Positions 17,365 to 26,639 are shown, counted from the first letter of the stretch. The stretch is 64,000 nt of DNA from Actinoalloteichus_B caeruleus (GCF_000718005.1 NZ_JODV01000019.1), one strand, 5' to 3'. Made by a program: numbers and translations. Notes: generated by a model not told the origin, from the letters alone.

Positions 17365-18576
17365 TCACTCCGACGCCGTCGTCCGCTCCCGCGCGTCCCC
17401 GCCCGCCGCCCATCCGTCGAGTGCGCGGAACACCGCGTCCAGTTCGCGGCCCCGCGCGGTGAGCCGGTAGTCGTTCCTGGGAGCTGAGCCGTCCGCCACC
17501 CGCCGCTCCACGAGCCCTTCCTCGGTGAGGAGGACGAGGCGTTCGGACAGCACCCGCCGGGACAGCCCGGGGATGGCGGAGAGCAGGTCGACGAACCTCG
17601 CCGCACCCCGGTGGAGCACGTAGAGGATCTCGGGCACCCAGCGGCGGCCCAGGGTCGCGAGCGCGGCGGCAACGGGTCCGTCGAGGGGGTGGCCGCTGTC
17701 CTCGGTCGCGGCCGGGTGGTCCTCGGTCGGGTCGGGGCCCGAAGCCGGCTCCGGGGTGCGGGCTCCCGCACCAGCCAACACCGAAGTTACTTTTTGATAC
17801 TCCCTTGGGATGGTCTGGCCCGCGTCCTCGCCGGGCCGCGCCGCCACCGACCCGCGAGCGCGGTCGGCCACCAACACCCCGATCCCGTCGAGCACCCGGG
17901 CCAGCCCGAACTCGAAGCCCTCATCGGACACCAGGGTCCTGTCCGCGGCGGAGGGATCCACCCCGACCACGCTCGCGGCCAGCGTGGGCAGGTCGCCCCC
18001 CTCGAACAGCGCCCGCAGGTCCGGCAGTCGCGACTCCCACCACGTCGCGGCGTCCACCCCGCTCGTCTCCCTCGCCCTGGCCTCGACGAGCTCGTAGAGC
18101 GCCGCGCCCTGCACGTAGTCGCCGAGGGTGACGTACACCCGGCGCGCCTCGACGGGCGACAGGCCGGCGGCGACCGCCGAAGCGGCGACCCACTCCGCCG
18201 CGGCCAGCACCTTCGGCCCCAACGGCGGCCTGGCGGTCATGGCCACGACCCCGAGCACCCACGGGTGCCGCCGGTACATCGACCGCTCCTGCCGCGCGGC
18301 GAGCTCAAGCCGGGCGCGCCAGCCCGAAGGGCCCGGCACCGGGTGGCGGATCTCGCCGAAGACCTCCTCGGTCATCAGGGCGGTCAGGGCGGCGCGGCCG
18401 GGGACGTGCCGGTAGAGCGACATCGCGCCGGCGTCCAGCTCGACGGCGAGGCGACGCATGGACAGCGCGGGCAGCCCCTCCTCGTCGGCGACCGCGATCG
18501 CGGCCCGCACTATGCGCTCCACGGTGAGCCCGGTCCTGCCGGACCGCTCCGCCGCCCGGTCGTCGTCCTCCGCCAC
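17365..18576 (-). CDS. TetR-HxlR double-regulator fusion
   Basis: 403 residues in one uninterrupted frame. Residues 18-63 are a TetR helix-turn-helix (VERIVRAAIAVADEEGLPAL, RRLAVELDAGAMSLYRHVPG). Residues 70-240 are a TetR_C_1-type ligand domain ending FGLARVLDGIGVLVADRA. A low-complexity linker (241-298) leads to a complete HxlR winged helix (299-392: ALATLGRRWVPEILYVLHRG, FVDLLSAIPGLSRRVLSERL, LTEEGLVERRV, YRLTARGRELDAV). Either protein normally stands alone (about 220 and 110 residues). The linker DNA contains an AT-rich patch (17784-17801) unlike coding DNA here, suggesting an old intergenic region read through after loss of a stop. Could bind two operators or ligands. Confidence 0.88.
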   Translation of the reverse strand: MAEDDDRAAERSGRTGLTVERIVRAAIAVADEEGLPALSMRRLAVELDAGAMSLYRHVPGRAALTALMTEEVFGEIRHPVPGPSGWRARLELAARQERSMYRRHPWVLGVVAMTARPPLGPKVLAAAEWVAASAVAAGLSPVEARRVYVTLGDYVQGAALYELVEARARETSGVDAATWWESRLPDLRALFEGGDLPTLAASVVGVDPSAADRTLVSDEGFEFGLARVLDGIGVLVADRARGSVAARPGEDAGQTIPREYQKVTSVLAGAGARTPEPASGPDPTEDHPAATEDSGHPLDGPVAAALATLGRRWVPEILYVLHRGAARFVDLLSAIPGLSRRVLSERLVLLTEEGLVERRVADGSAPRNDYRLTARGRELDAVFRALDGWAAGGDARERTTASE

Positions 18577-18656
18577 CCCGCCATCATGCCCGCCGCGCGG
18601 ATGTGCGTATCCTCACCCAAGACCATGAGTACACCGTACGCATCTGGGAGGGTTCA

Positions 18657-19310
18657 GTGTCCGAGACGATCACCGTGTGGCGGGCCGGGCGGGACGACAT
18701 CGCCGGAGCGGCGGCGGCCTTCGCCGCCGCCAGCGAGGGCGAGGCCGTGATCACCTGGGTCATCCCCGACCAGGACGAGCGGCGGGAACGCATCGTGCGC
18801 GACCCCGAGGCGGCCGAGCCGTGGATCGGGGCCGTCGTCGCGACGGGGGAGGTCGTCGTGGCGGGAACCGGACCGGACGAGGTCACCGGCGTCCCCCTGT
18901 GGGAGGACACCGACCCCACTCCGACGAGCGGTGACCGGTCGATGGCCGCCGCGAGCCAGGACGAGGCGGACGCGGCCGTGGCGGAAGCCTTCGAAGCGGT
19001 CCACGGCCCCCACGCGTCGCGGACGGTGCGGCGGATGACCGAGGAACGGCACCCCGCCGGAGAACCGCACTGGTACCTCCAGCAGATGGGGGTGCGGCCG
19101 GATCACCGGGGGTGGGGAGTGGGCGGAGCGCTGCTGCGCCACCAGCTCGCCAGGATCGACGAGGCGGGTCGGCCCGCCTACCTGGAGGCGAGTTCACCCC
19201 GGGCCGCCGCCCTCTACGAGCGGCACGGCTTCCGCGCGCTGGGCGAGCCGATCGTCCTGCCCGAGGGGGGCCCGCGACTGCGTCCGATGTGGCGTCCGGT
19301 CGGCGGCTAG
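18657..19310 (+). CDS. GNAT-family N-acetyltransferase
   Basis: 217 residues from GTG 18657, which has GGGAGGG 4-5 bases upstream (an ATG 54 bases earlier lacks one). The acetyl-CoA loop is MGVRPDHRGWGVGGALLRHQ (motif A, R/Q-x-x-G-x-G/A type) near residue 145. YLEASSPRAAALYERHGFRA is the following strand/helix motif. This layout (hydrophobic N-terminus, DQDERR, HWYLQQMGV) is shared by a large actinomycete group of unknown acceptors. Diverges from the TetR-HxlR gene by about 80 bases. Confidence 0.88.
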   Translation: MSETITVWRAGRDDIAGAAAAFAAASEGEAVITWVIPDQDERRERIVRDPEAAEPWIGAVVATGEVVVAGTGPDEVTGVPLWEDTDPTPTSGDRSMAAASQDEADAAVAEAFEAVHGPHASRTVRRMTEERHPAGEPHWYLQQMGVRPDHRGWGVGGALLRHQLARIDEAGRPAYLEASSPRAAALYERHGFRALGEPIVLPEGGPRLRPMWRPVGG

Positions 19311-19854
19311 GGGACCTTTCCGGGCAGAGCGTCCGCTGCCGACGACGGCCGCGACGTCGTCCGCCCGTCGCGGTCTCGAGCTCGACGCGCACCACCGCCA
19401 CGCTCGCCCGCGAGGGTCGTTGCCCACTGGCCGCCGGGAGACGACCCGTACCGCTCCACCCGGCCCTGACATGGCGAAACCCCGGCCGAGGCCGGGGCTT
19501 CTGGTGACGTAGGTTACTCCGCCAGCCCAGCCGAGGCCAGAGGAATTGTGTGGAATTCTGTTGCGAACCGATTCAGACCCCGATCGGCGGCGGACGGGGT
19601 AGGCGGTCGGGCCGCTGGCGACGACATCTCGGGCGCGGAACTCTCAGGAACGCGGGCTGGAGCGCCTTCCGGCGAGAGGTGCCCACACCGGACAGCGAGC
19701 GCGGGGATCAGCGTCTCGCGCTGGTCCGAGGCCGCGAGCACCACGCCGGGGAAGTCCACCGATCGCCGCTCACTCCAACCATGCCGCGACCCACGCGCGC
19801 GGAAGGCCCACGAGCCGGTGCGCGCGCTGGAACGATCTGGGGAGGAACACCACC
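19311..19854. other. Intergenic region with a terminator-like hairpin
   Basis: Follows the acetyltransferase gene. Besides the hairpin at 19480-19497, a short imperfect direct repeat (GGAATTGTGTGGAATTCTG, 19541-19559) is present in a locally AT-rich spot and could be promoter DNA for the DUF418 gene. No gene is supported. Confidence 0.45.
19480..19497 (+). terminator. Hairpin, probable transcription terminator
   Basis: CCCCGGC and GCCGGGG pair around a CGAG loop, preceded by GAAA and followed by CTTCT. It lies 170 bases after the acetyltransferase stop. The T-run is weak, which is common in high-GC actinomycetes. Confidence 0.55.
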
Positions 19855-21147
19855 ATGACAACCACCACCACTCCGTCCGAACGCGGTCCGGTGAAGGCCG
19901 GCGAACGCGTCCTCGCGCCTGATCTGGCCCGAGGCTGCATGTTGCTGCTCATCGTGCTCGCCAACACCGTCTTCTACCTGTGGGGATCCGAGCGGAGCCC
20001 CGGCAGCGCGCATCCGGTCGACGGCTCCGTCGCCGACAAGATCACCCAGGTGGTGCTCGTCGCCGGGGTCGACATGCGCTCCTACCCGATGTTCGCGTTC
20101 CTCTTCGGCTACGGCATCGTGCAGCTGCTGAGCCGCCAACTGGCCACCGGCACGCAGGAACGCGACGCGCGGGCGCTGCTGCGGCGGCGGCACCTGTGGC
20201 TGCTGGTCTTCGGCGTGGCGCACGCGGCCCTGCTGTGGATGGGCGACATCCTCGCCGCCTACGGCATGACGGGCCTGATCCTCTGCTGGTTGTTCCTCCG
20301 CCGGTCCGACCGGGTGCTGCTGGTCTGGTCGGCCGTGCTCAGCGGGCTGGTCCTCACGCTGTCGTTGGCGCTCGTCGTCCTCGCGGCCCTCGCACCCGAG
20401 GGCACGGCCGGGGGAGCCCCCCTGGACTACGTACCGTTCCTGACGAGCAACATCAGTGAGACGAGCTACCTCGCCAGCATCCCGGGCCGGCTGCCGGCGT
20501 GGCTGTACCTGGTCGTCATTCAGGGCTTCGTCCTGCTCGTCCTGCCCGTGTCGATGTTGCTCGGCTTCTGGGCCGCCCGCCGCCGGGTGCTGGAGGAGCC
20601 GGGCCAGCACCTCCGCCTGCTGCGGGCGACCGCCGTGGTCGGCCTCGGCGGCGGTGTGCTCCTGGGAGGCCTGCCCTACGCGCTCGCGCGGGTCGACGTG
20701 CTGTCCGTCTCCACGTTGATGAAGGAGGCGCTGAGCCTGACGCACATGACCAGCGGACTGTTCGGCGGGGTCGGATACGTCGCCGTGTTCGCGTTGATCT
20801 CGCACCGGATCTCCCGTCGGGGCGGGGTGGGCCGGCTCGGGGGAGCCATCGTCGCCACCGGACGCAGGTCCCTGTCGGCGTACCTGGCGCAGTCCGTGCT
20901 CTGCGCCCCACTGCTCGCCGCCTGGGGCCTCGGCTGGGGCGCCTCGTTCGGCAGCGCTCAGATGGCGCTGTTCGCCATCGGTGTCTGGCTGCTGACGGTC
21001 GTGGCCAGCGCCCTGCTGGAACGCGCCGGCCGGCGCGGCCCGGCGGAGGTGGTGCTGCGCCGGCTGACCTACCGGACGCGGGGAGCGACGGCCTCGCCGG
21101 CCGCCAGTCGTTCCCAGGACGGGCCGACGGAACGCGTGACCACCTGA
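19855..21147 (+). CDS. DUF418 multi-pass membrane protein
   Basis: 430 residues, ATG with GGGGAGGAA upstream. About ten membrane helices. The YeiB/DUF418 features are present: an N-terminal LAPDLARGCMLLLIVLANT, MRSYPMFAFLFGYGI in the first third, RRRHLWLLVFGVAHAALLW in the middle, and the conserved C-terminal VATGRRSLSAYLAQSVLCAP with GWGLGWGA-type Trp/Gly stretch. The family is widespread and possibly transport- or acyltransferase-related, with no established function. The C-terminal tail is polar and cytoplasmic. Stands alone. Confidence 0.9.
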   Translation: MTTTTTPSERGPVKAGERVLAPDLARGCMLLLIVLANTVFYLWGSERSPGSAHPVDGSVADKITQVVLVAGVDMRSYPMFAFLFGYGIVQLLSRQLATGTQERDARALLRRRHLWLLVFGVAHAALLWMGDILAAYGMTGLILCWLFLRRSDRVLLVWSAVLSGLVLTLSLALVVLAALAPEGTAGGAPLDYVPFLTSNISETSYLASIPGRLPAWLYLVVIQGFVLLVLPVSMLLGFWAARRRVLEEPGQHLRLLRATAVVGLGGGVLLGGLPYALARVDVLSVSTLMKEALSLTHMTSGLFGGVGYVAVFALISHRISRRGGVGRLGGAIVATGRRSLSAYLAQSVLCAPLLAAWGLGWGASFGSAQMALFAIGVWLLTVVASALLERAGRRGPAEVVLRRLTYRTRGATASPAASRSQDGPTERVTT

Positions 21148-21223
21148 GCCCCGACGTCGGGCCCGGCCTCGCGGTCCGGGCCCGACGAGGCCCGCCGAGG
21201 CGCACGCCCCGAGGCGCGGGAAT

Positions 21224-22042
21224 TCAGCTCCGCCGGGGAGCGTGCCCCGCCGCGAGGACCGGGTCGAGGTGGGCCGGCCCGGTCGGGAAGTCGGCGACGG
21301 CCAGTCCCACCAGCGCCTCGCAGTCCCGCCGCCCGCACTCGCAGTCGAAGTGGGCCACCATCGTGGTGGCGTCGCCGGTGGTCCACGGCCGTGCCAGGTA
21401 GGCGAGGTGTTGGCGGACGACGTCCAGGTTGGCCAGTCGGAGCAGGGACACCCGGCCGGCGCGGTCCCGGACGACGGGCCCGGCGGCGAGGGCGGCGGCG
21501 AACCGCTCCTCGACTTCGGAGACCACCCGCCGGAGGGGCGCTCCCCGACCGGTGTGGACGACCGGCGCGCCCCGCCCGTGGACCTCGTCCTCGATCCGCT
21601 CCGCGAGCAGTTCGTAGAACCTGAGCACCGGTCGGCTCAGGTCCCGGTCCCGGAGGCGCCGGCGCCGTTCCGCCGCGTCGGGCAGCAGCCACACCGCGGT
21701 GGCGTCCGGCCCGACCACCCCGGGGGTGATGATGGTGCCCTCGACGACGGTGAGTGGTTCGGGGGGCAGGGACCGCACGTCCTCGACCACCATCGGCCCC
21801 CGCTCGTGGTGCAGCGACCGGGCCACCAGCACCTCGGGCGGCGCGGACCACCGGCGCTCGACGGAGAGGCGTTCGAAGTCGAGCGCGGCGGGCACGCCGG
21901 CACGCAGGGCGCGGTCGCGGTGCTCCCAGGTGCGGGTGTCACTCGCGTACACGCGGAGCCCGTGCCGGCGGGCGAGCAGCCGGGCCACCGAGCTCTTCCC
22001 GGCTCCGGGCGGACCGCCGATCCACACCACGGGAGGCGTCAC
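21224..22042 (-). CDS. P-loop NTPase, kinase-like, with Cys-rich C-terminus
   Basis: 272 residues. Walker A GGPPGAGKSSVARLLARRHG begins at about residue 9, with a nucleoside/shikimate-kinase-like layout (VYASDTRTWEHRDRA, then VVEGTIITPGVV as Walker B-like strand, and RRRLRDRD lid arginines). The C-terminal segment FDCECGRRDCEALVG has three Cys that could bind a metal. Similar stand-alone proteins are common in Streptomyces and have no known substrate. Phosphotransfer to a small molecule is inferred. No SD clearly visible. Confidence 0.78.
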   Translation of the reverse strand: MTPPVVWIGGPPGAGKSSVARLLARRHGLRVYASDTRTWEHRDRALRAGVPAALDFERLSVERRWSAPPEVLVARSLHHERGPMVVEDVRSLPPEPLTVVEGTIITPGVVGPDATAVWLLPDAAERRRRLRDRDLSRPVLRFYELLAERIEDEVHGRGAPVVHTGRGAPLRRVVSEVEERFAAALAAGPVVRDRAGRVSLLRLANLDVVRQHLAYLARPWTTGDATTMVAHFDCECGRRDCEALVGLAVADFPTGPAHLDPVLAAGHAPRRS

Positions 22043-22264
22043 GCCAGGCCTCCCACCCGGGTCCGCCCGCCCGGCGCGAGGTCGCCGGGCAGGTGGCCAG
22101 CAGCGGGAGACGCGCGTACCCGGTCACCTCGCTGCGACGACGTGCCCCCGGGAGCCGGTGTCCCGCTCCCCCGGGGTGAACCGGGCACCCCGTGCCGGCT
22201 CCGGCACCCCACCGCTGCCTCCTGGTCTCCGGCGACGACGAGCCCGGGCGGGCGGCCCGGCGGA

Positions 22265-23047
22265 TCAGCCACGCCACAGCCGGGACAACGCGGTGTTCAC
22301 CAGGTCCGGCCGCTCCTGGTGCGGCCAGTGGCTGGCGCCGGGCACCCGCAGCAGCTCGGCGCCCAGCAGGTCGGCGGTCACCCGCGCGCAGGCCATGATG
22401 GGGCGGCCCCCGTGCTCCCGGTAGTCGTCGGCGGCGTTCTCCCAGGTCCCGGTGATCACCAGCGTGGGACGCGGGGCGTTCGCCACGGCTTCGGAGGGGA
22501 TCGGCGTGTCCCAGGCCGGTCGTTCGGCGAGCGCGGTCCTGGTCGCCCGGACGTGCCGCTCGGTGATCTCGGGAACGGGGAGACCGGCGGACCGGTAGTT
22601 GAGGCGGACCAGTTCCTCGGCGTCGATCGTCGGCGGGACCGCGTCCAGGGCCGCCCGGTTGCGTGCGATGGCAGCCGCGACGACGGGGTCGCGCGGGGCG
22701 AGCTGGAAGCACGCGGGTTCGATGAGGGTGAGGCTGCGGACCCTGTCCGGCCTGGCTGCCGTGGCCAGCAGCGCGACGACGGCGCCCGAGGAGTGCCCCA
22801 CGAGGTGGGCGCCGTCGTCGAGCAGCTCGCCGATGTCGATGGCGTCCTCATGCGGATCGCTGCGGGCAGTGTCGGGGCTCGCGCCGTAGCCACGCCGGTC
22901 GGGCACCACCAGCTGGTGGTCGGCGGCCAACGGCCGTTGGGCGGCGAACCCGAACGTGGCCGCGCCCCAGGTCCCCGAGCCGTGCACCAGGACGACGCGC
23001 GGACCGGCGGTGCCCCACGACGTGACGGACAGCGGTGCCGGCGCCAT
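22265..23047 (-). CDS. Alpha/beta hydrolase
   Basis: 260 residues from MAPAPLSVTSWG; the open frame extends 64 codons further up but with unnatural composition. VLVHGSGTWG is the oxyanion loop, VGHSSGAVVALL holds the nucleophile Ser (about residue 97), and GASHWPHQERPDLV the catalytic His. The conserved DRRGYG follows strand 4. A small soluble esterase/hydrolase of unknown substrate. Confidence 0.88.
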   Translation of the reverse strand: MAPAPLSVTSWGTAGPRVVLVHGSGTWGAATFGFAAQRPLAADHQLVVPDRRGYGASPDTARSDPHEDAIDIGELLDDGAHLVGHSSGAVVALLATAARPDRVRSLTLIEPACFQLAPRDPVVAAAIARNRAALDAVPPTIDAEELVRLNYRSAGLPVPEITERHVRATRTALAERPAWDTPIPSEAVANAPRPTLVITGTWENAADDYREHGGRPIMACARVTADLLGAELLRVPGASHWPHQERPDLVNTALSRLWRG

Positions 23048-23085
23048 CCGTCCAGTGTGGCGGAACGGGGAGGCCGGTGCCAGGG

Positions 23086-23538
23086 TCAGATCTCCCACAC
23101 CTCGTAGCCGTCCAGCTGGCGTCCCCTCGCCGGCCCGTGGTGCCGGAAGTGCCCGAGGCCGTGGTGTGCCCGGTGGTGGTGCCGGTGGGCGCGTCGACGA
23201 CCCAGCGCCACCAGCACGAGCAGCGCGGCGGCCGTCCACCCGAGGGTGGCGCCTGGCCGCTTGCGGATCGCCTCCCGGCCCCGGTCGAGTTGCCGGGCCA
23301 CCTGGGGCGGGGCCTTCTCGGTGAGTCGCGCGGCGGCCTGGTCGAGCGAGTGGAGCTTCTCCTCGGTCAGGTCCGAGACCTTGCCCCGCACGTCGAACTT
23401 GTCCACGAGGTCGGCCACGGTGTCGGCGAGTTCGTGCTCGGTGGCCTCGATGTCGCGCCGCAGTTCCTCGTCGGCCCAGCTCCCACGGGTCGCGGTGTGC
23501 CGGCCGCCGTGCTGCCTGTCTCCGTTCCGGTGGCTCAT
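23086..23538 (-). CDS. DUF3618 membrane protein
   Basis: 150 residues. DEELRRDIEATEHELADTVA is the DUF3618 helix and is followed by a second amphipathic stretch (AAARLTEKAPPQVARQLDRG). One membrane span (about 100-112, GWTAAALLVLVALGRRR) is followed by a striking His/Arg tail (RAHRHHHRAHHGLGHFRHHG). It lies 4 bases after the holin-like gene, in the same operon. The pairing DUF3618 plus Phage_holin_3_6 is typical of actinobacteria and probably concerns the cell envelope. The His-rich tail might bind metal. Confidence 0.88.
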   Translation of the reverse strand: MSHRNGDRQHGGRHTATRGSWADEELRRDIEATEHELADTVADLVDKFDVRGKVSDLTEEKLHSLDQAAARLTEKAPPQVARQLDRGREAIRKRPGATLGWTAAALLVLVALGRRRAHRHHHRAHHGLGHFRHHGPARGRQLDGYEVWEI

Positions 23539-23542
23539 GTCC

Positions 23543-23971
23543 TCACCGCCCCGTCCGCGACTTGATGGTGTCCACCGTGTCCCGCATGTTGGCGACCGTC
23601 TGTTCGGGCACGACCGGGGTCACCTTGCGGAACTCGCGACGGCCGACCAGCGACATCACGCCGGCGGCCGCGAGCAGCGCGGCACCCGTCACCAGCGCCG
23701 CCAGCCAGCCCGGCCACACCAGCGCCAGCGCGAGGACCACGCACAGCACGAGCGCGCCCCCGCCGTAGAGGGCGAAGACCGCCGCTCCGCCGAACATGCC
23801 GCCGCCCATGGTGGCGTGGCGGCGTTTGCCGGAGAACTCCCGCATCGCCAGTCGCATCTCGCCGCGGATCAGGTGCCGGGTCTGTTCGAAGGCGTCGTGC
23901 ACCAGCTGCGAGGTGTTGCGCTCCCGGTGCCGTTCGTCCTCCATCGACCGGACGTCGAATTGCTCAGCCAT
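23543..23971 (-). CDS. Phage-holin-family (Phage_holin_3_6) membrane protein
   Basis: 142 residues. An N-terminal amphipathic part (TSQLVHDAFEQTRHLIRGEM, then RLAMREFSGKRRHATMGGGM) precedes two membrane helices (AAVFALYGGGALVLCVVLAL, AALVTGAALLAAAGVMSLVG). A basic stretch and TVANMRDTVDTIKSRTGR end it. This is the chromosomal actinobacterial family named after holins. It is not evidence of a prophage: no other phage gene is nearby. First gene of a two-gene operon with the DUF3618 protein. Confidence 0.88.
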   Translation of the reverse strand: MAEQFDVRSMEDERHRERNTSQLVHDAFEQTRHLIRGEMRLAMREFSGKRRHATMGGGMFGGAAVFALYGGGALVLCVVLALALVWPGWLAALVTGAALLAAAGVMSLVGRREFRKVTPVVPEQTVANMRDTVDTIKSRTGR

Positions 23972-24530
23972 CGTCTCGCGCTCCGATTCCTTGGGACCAC
24001 GTGCCGTCGGGCTACCCGACAGGTCGGCGCCGAAACCGCTCCCCGCTCCGGCCGACGGGATTCACCACCCTCCCCGGGTGGGATCGGCCGGATGCCTCCC
24101 CTGGTCATCAGGGGTACGCCGGGACCGGTGGAGCGGCCTCGTCCCGGCGCGGAGCAAGCGGTGGCGTGGGCGGGGACCCGGCCGGTGCGAGGACGTCAGG
24201 GCGGGGCCGCCGGTGCTGCCCTCGACCGGTGCCCGGGCCGCAAGGTGCCGTCCCCGCTCGGGGCGGCCCCCCGCACCGGCCGCGGCGGTGGCGGAGACCG
24301 GGACTGGTGGTCGCCACCGCCGCGGGGGCGGCGACCACCTCCTCCGGCCGGCGGTCCCGTCGACGGTGGCCTCGCGGGACACTGGGTCGACCCCGCGAAC
24401 CGCCCGGTCAGGCCGCCGACGACCGGCCACGTGACCGCCTGGGCCGTGACCGCGCCCTGTCACCACCCGTTCACCCGGCAGCACTAGCGTTCGCGGCCAC
24501 GACGCGACGGTTCTCGGGTGGGAGGCAACA
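23972..24530. other. Divergent intergenic region with a strong inverted repeat
   Basis: Separates the divergent holin-like and DUF3592-like genes. GGTGGTCGCC (24306-24315) and GGCGACCACC (24330-24339) form perfect 10-base arms around 14 bases. This could be a hairpin or operator. No gene is supported; the open frames are Arg/Pro/Gly-rich shadows. Confidence 0.45.
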
Positions 24531-25331
24531 GTGCCGTACGACGCCGCCGCCCGCTCGGACCCGTTCGCCCGGCGGGCTCGGGCCCGGGCCCGAGCCCGGT
24601 ACCGCTCGGTGTGGGGAACCGGGATCGCACTCGCCGGGGTGTTCGGCAGCGCGGTGTTGATGCGCCTCGCCGTCCTGCCCACCGGTGTGGGGCTTCCGGG
24701 CCTGCCCGTGGCGCACGCCGCGTTCCCCGCCACCGGGTTGGCCGTGCTGGGTGCGGTGGTGATCGCCGCCCTGGTCGGGGTCGCCCTCGACCGGGTCCTC
24801 TCCCCCGTTGGCAGCCCGTGCTGGTGGGGAGGCGCGACGACGGTGGCCTGGGGCTACTGGGGTGGGCTGGTGTGGCCGGCATCCGCGACCGAGCCAGCCG
24901 CGCGGCTGGCTCCCGGTCCGCCGCCCTGGCTCCCCTGGGCCGTGCTGGCGGTCGCGTTGGCGTCCTCGCTGGTCGCGGTCCGGGCACTGAGGGCCGCCGT
25001 GGCCGAGGACCGGCGCGTGCTGGCGCTGCTGGAAAGCGGCCGGCGGTCGGTGGGGACCGTCCTCGACCTGGAGGCGATACCGGCGTCGGGCCTGACGGGA
25101 CCGGCCAGGGAACGCCTGCTGCTCCACATCGGTTTCCGGGACGGCAGCCGGGCGGTCGTCTCCCGGGTCCGGCTCGACCCGCGACCCGGCCTGGCCCCGC
25201 GCGTGGGCGACCGGCTGGATCTCTGGTACCGGCCCGCCGCCGTCCTCGTGGCACCCGACCCCCAGGAGCCGGCGCGGCTGGACGACCGGCACCTGGTGGT
25301 ACGCGCCCGGAAGCCCACCGTCGACTTCTGA
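24531..25331 (+). CDS. DUF3592-like membrane protein
   Basis: 266 residues, GTG start with GGGAGG six bases upstream. A basic cytoplasmic N-terminus (ARRARARARARYRS) is followed by about four membrane helices (GTGIALAGVFGSAVLMRLAV, GLAVLGAVVIAALVGVALDR, a Trp-rich WWGGATTVAWGYWGGLVWPA, WLPWAVLAVALASSLVAVRA). The C-terminal soluble part has the SVGTVLDLE...FRDGSRAVVSRV...VGDRLDLWYRP pattern of the DUF3592/OB-like domain. Function unknown. Confidence 0.78.
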   Translation: MPYDAAARSDPFARRARARARARYRSVWGTGIALAGVFGSAVLMRLAVLPTGVGLPGLPVAHAAFPATGLAVLGAVVIAALVGVALDRVLSPVGSPCWWGGATTVAWGYWGGLVWPASATEPAARLAPGPPPWLPWAVLAVALASSLVAVRALRAAVAEDRRVLALLESGRRSVGTVLDLEAIPASGLTGPARERLLLHIGFRDGSRAVVSRVRLDPRPGLAPRVGDRLDLWYRPAAVLVAPDPQEPARLDDRHLVVRARKPTVDF

Positions 25332-25562
25332 ACCGGCCGGGCGCGGCCGACCCCGGGGAGGACTGGCCCACGCCGGTGACGGCCGAGTGCCGCCGGCGGA
25401 GTGGCACCGGCGGCACTCGGGCACGGGCAGGGGGGTGGGTACTGACGGCCGATCGGCCGGCGGGGCCGACCGGGGTGGCATTCCGGGGTTCGACGCGGGG
25501 AACGGGGGCCGAGGTCGCCGCCGTCCGCGAGGGCGCTCAGCGACCAGCCGCGCGCGGCCCCA

Positions 25563-26639
25563 TCACCGCCCGAGGAGGGTGGGGCGGCGGAGGCCGAGGG
25601 TGGTGCTCATCCGCCTGGCCATCACCCTGGCGTCGGAACCGACACCCACGATGCTGTCCGACCCCAGGGTCCGCTGGTCCTCCACTCCCAGGTACGCCAG
25701 CCGCTGGTGGGTGGTGGACCACCCGTTGACCTGCCGGGGACGGCCCTCGCCGTCCAGGGCGCCGAGGCCGCGCAGGTAGCCGAAGTCCGGCCTGAACCCG
25801 GTGGCCAACACGATCACGTCCACGCGTTCCCGCAGCCCGTTGGGCCACACCACCTCGTCACCCTCCACCCGGTCGAACATCCGGCGGTGGTCGGGACGAC
25901 CGGCTGCCACCGCCTGCTGGTAGCGGCCGACGTCGAGGACGGGCGCTCGGCCTCCCCGTCGGATCACCCGGAACTGGGGCACGGTGTCGATCCCGAGCAC
26001 GCGCAGCCAGAAGTGCAGGTCACGGCCCGCGACGAACTGGGGTGCCCACTTGATCGTCCCTCGGCTGGCGAGGGTCACGACGGCGTGGTCCGCGAGTTCC
26101 ACGGCGATCTGCACCGCCGAGTTCCCGCCGCCGACGACCACCACCCGGAGTCCCGCCCAGTCGTCGGGACGCCGGTACTCGGAGCTGTGGCGGAGGACGC
26201 CGGTGAAGGTGTCCAACCCGGGCAGGGCCGGCCGGTGGGGGCGGCCGAAGCTGCCGGTGGCGGCCACCACCGAGGGCGCGCGCACCACCTGGCCGTCCGC
26301 CAGGTGCGCGGCGAAACCGTCGGGGGTGGCGCTCACGTCGAGCACCCGGTTGCCGGTGCGGATGTCGACGTCGAGGAGGCGGGAGTACCGGCGGAGGTAG
26401 GCGACGTGTTCCTCCCGGGTCGGGTACCGGTCGGGGTCGCCGCCGCAGGGGAGACCGGGGAGGGAGCTGTACCGGGCGGGGGTGAACAGGGTGAGGCTGT
26501 CGTAGTAGGACGGCCAGGAACCAACCGCTTCGGGGCCGGCCTCGAGCACCACGGGGCGGAGTCCCCTGGCGCGGAGGGCCTGGGCACCGGCCAGGCCGGC
26601 CTGTCCACCACCGATGATCAGCGTATGGGCATCGGACAT
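25563..26639 (-). CDS. Flavin-containing monooxygenase-like oxidoreductase
   Basis: 358 residues. The FAD Rossmann motif IIGGGQAGLAGAQALRARGL is at the N-terminus, and the NADPH motif VVVVGGGNSAVQIAVELADH is near residue 165. The ATGFRP-type block (IVLATGFRPDFGYLRGLG) is present. Aromatic substrate-pocket residues follow GSWPSYYDSLTLFTP. This is the Baeyer-Villiger/YlaC-like group that includes small thioredoxin-reductase-like FMOs; substrate unknown. No signal. The divergent iron-regulated operon starts about 550 bases away and has no visible link. Confidence 0.88.
   Translation of the reverse strand: MSDAHTLIIGGGQAGLAGAQALRARGLRPVVLEAGPEAVGSWPSYYDSLTLFTPARYSSLPGLPCGGDPDRYPTREEHVAYLRRYSRLLDVDIRTGNRVLDVSATPDGFAAHLADGQVVRAPSVVAATGSFGRPHRPALPGLDTFTGVLRHSSEYRRPDDWAGLRVVVVGGGNSAVQIAVELADHAVVTLASRGTIKWAPQFVAGRDLHFWLRVLGIDTVPQFRVIRRGGRAPVLDVGRYQQAVAAGRPDHRRMFDRVEGDEVVWPNGLRERVDVIVLATGFRPDFGYLRGLGALDGEGRPRQVNGWSTTHQRLAYLGVEDQRTLGSDSIVGVGSDARVMARRMSTTLGLRRPTLLGR

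Noticed and set aside
23543..23971. A prophage, because of the holin-family protein
   Set aside because: No other phage gene is nearby, and this actinobacterial family with its DUF3618 partner is chromosomal.
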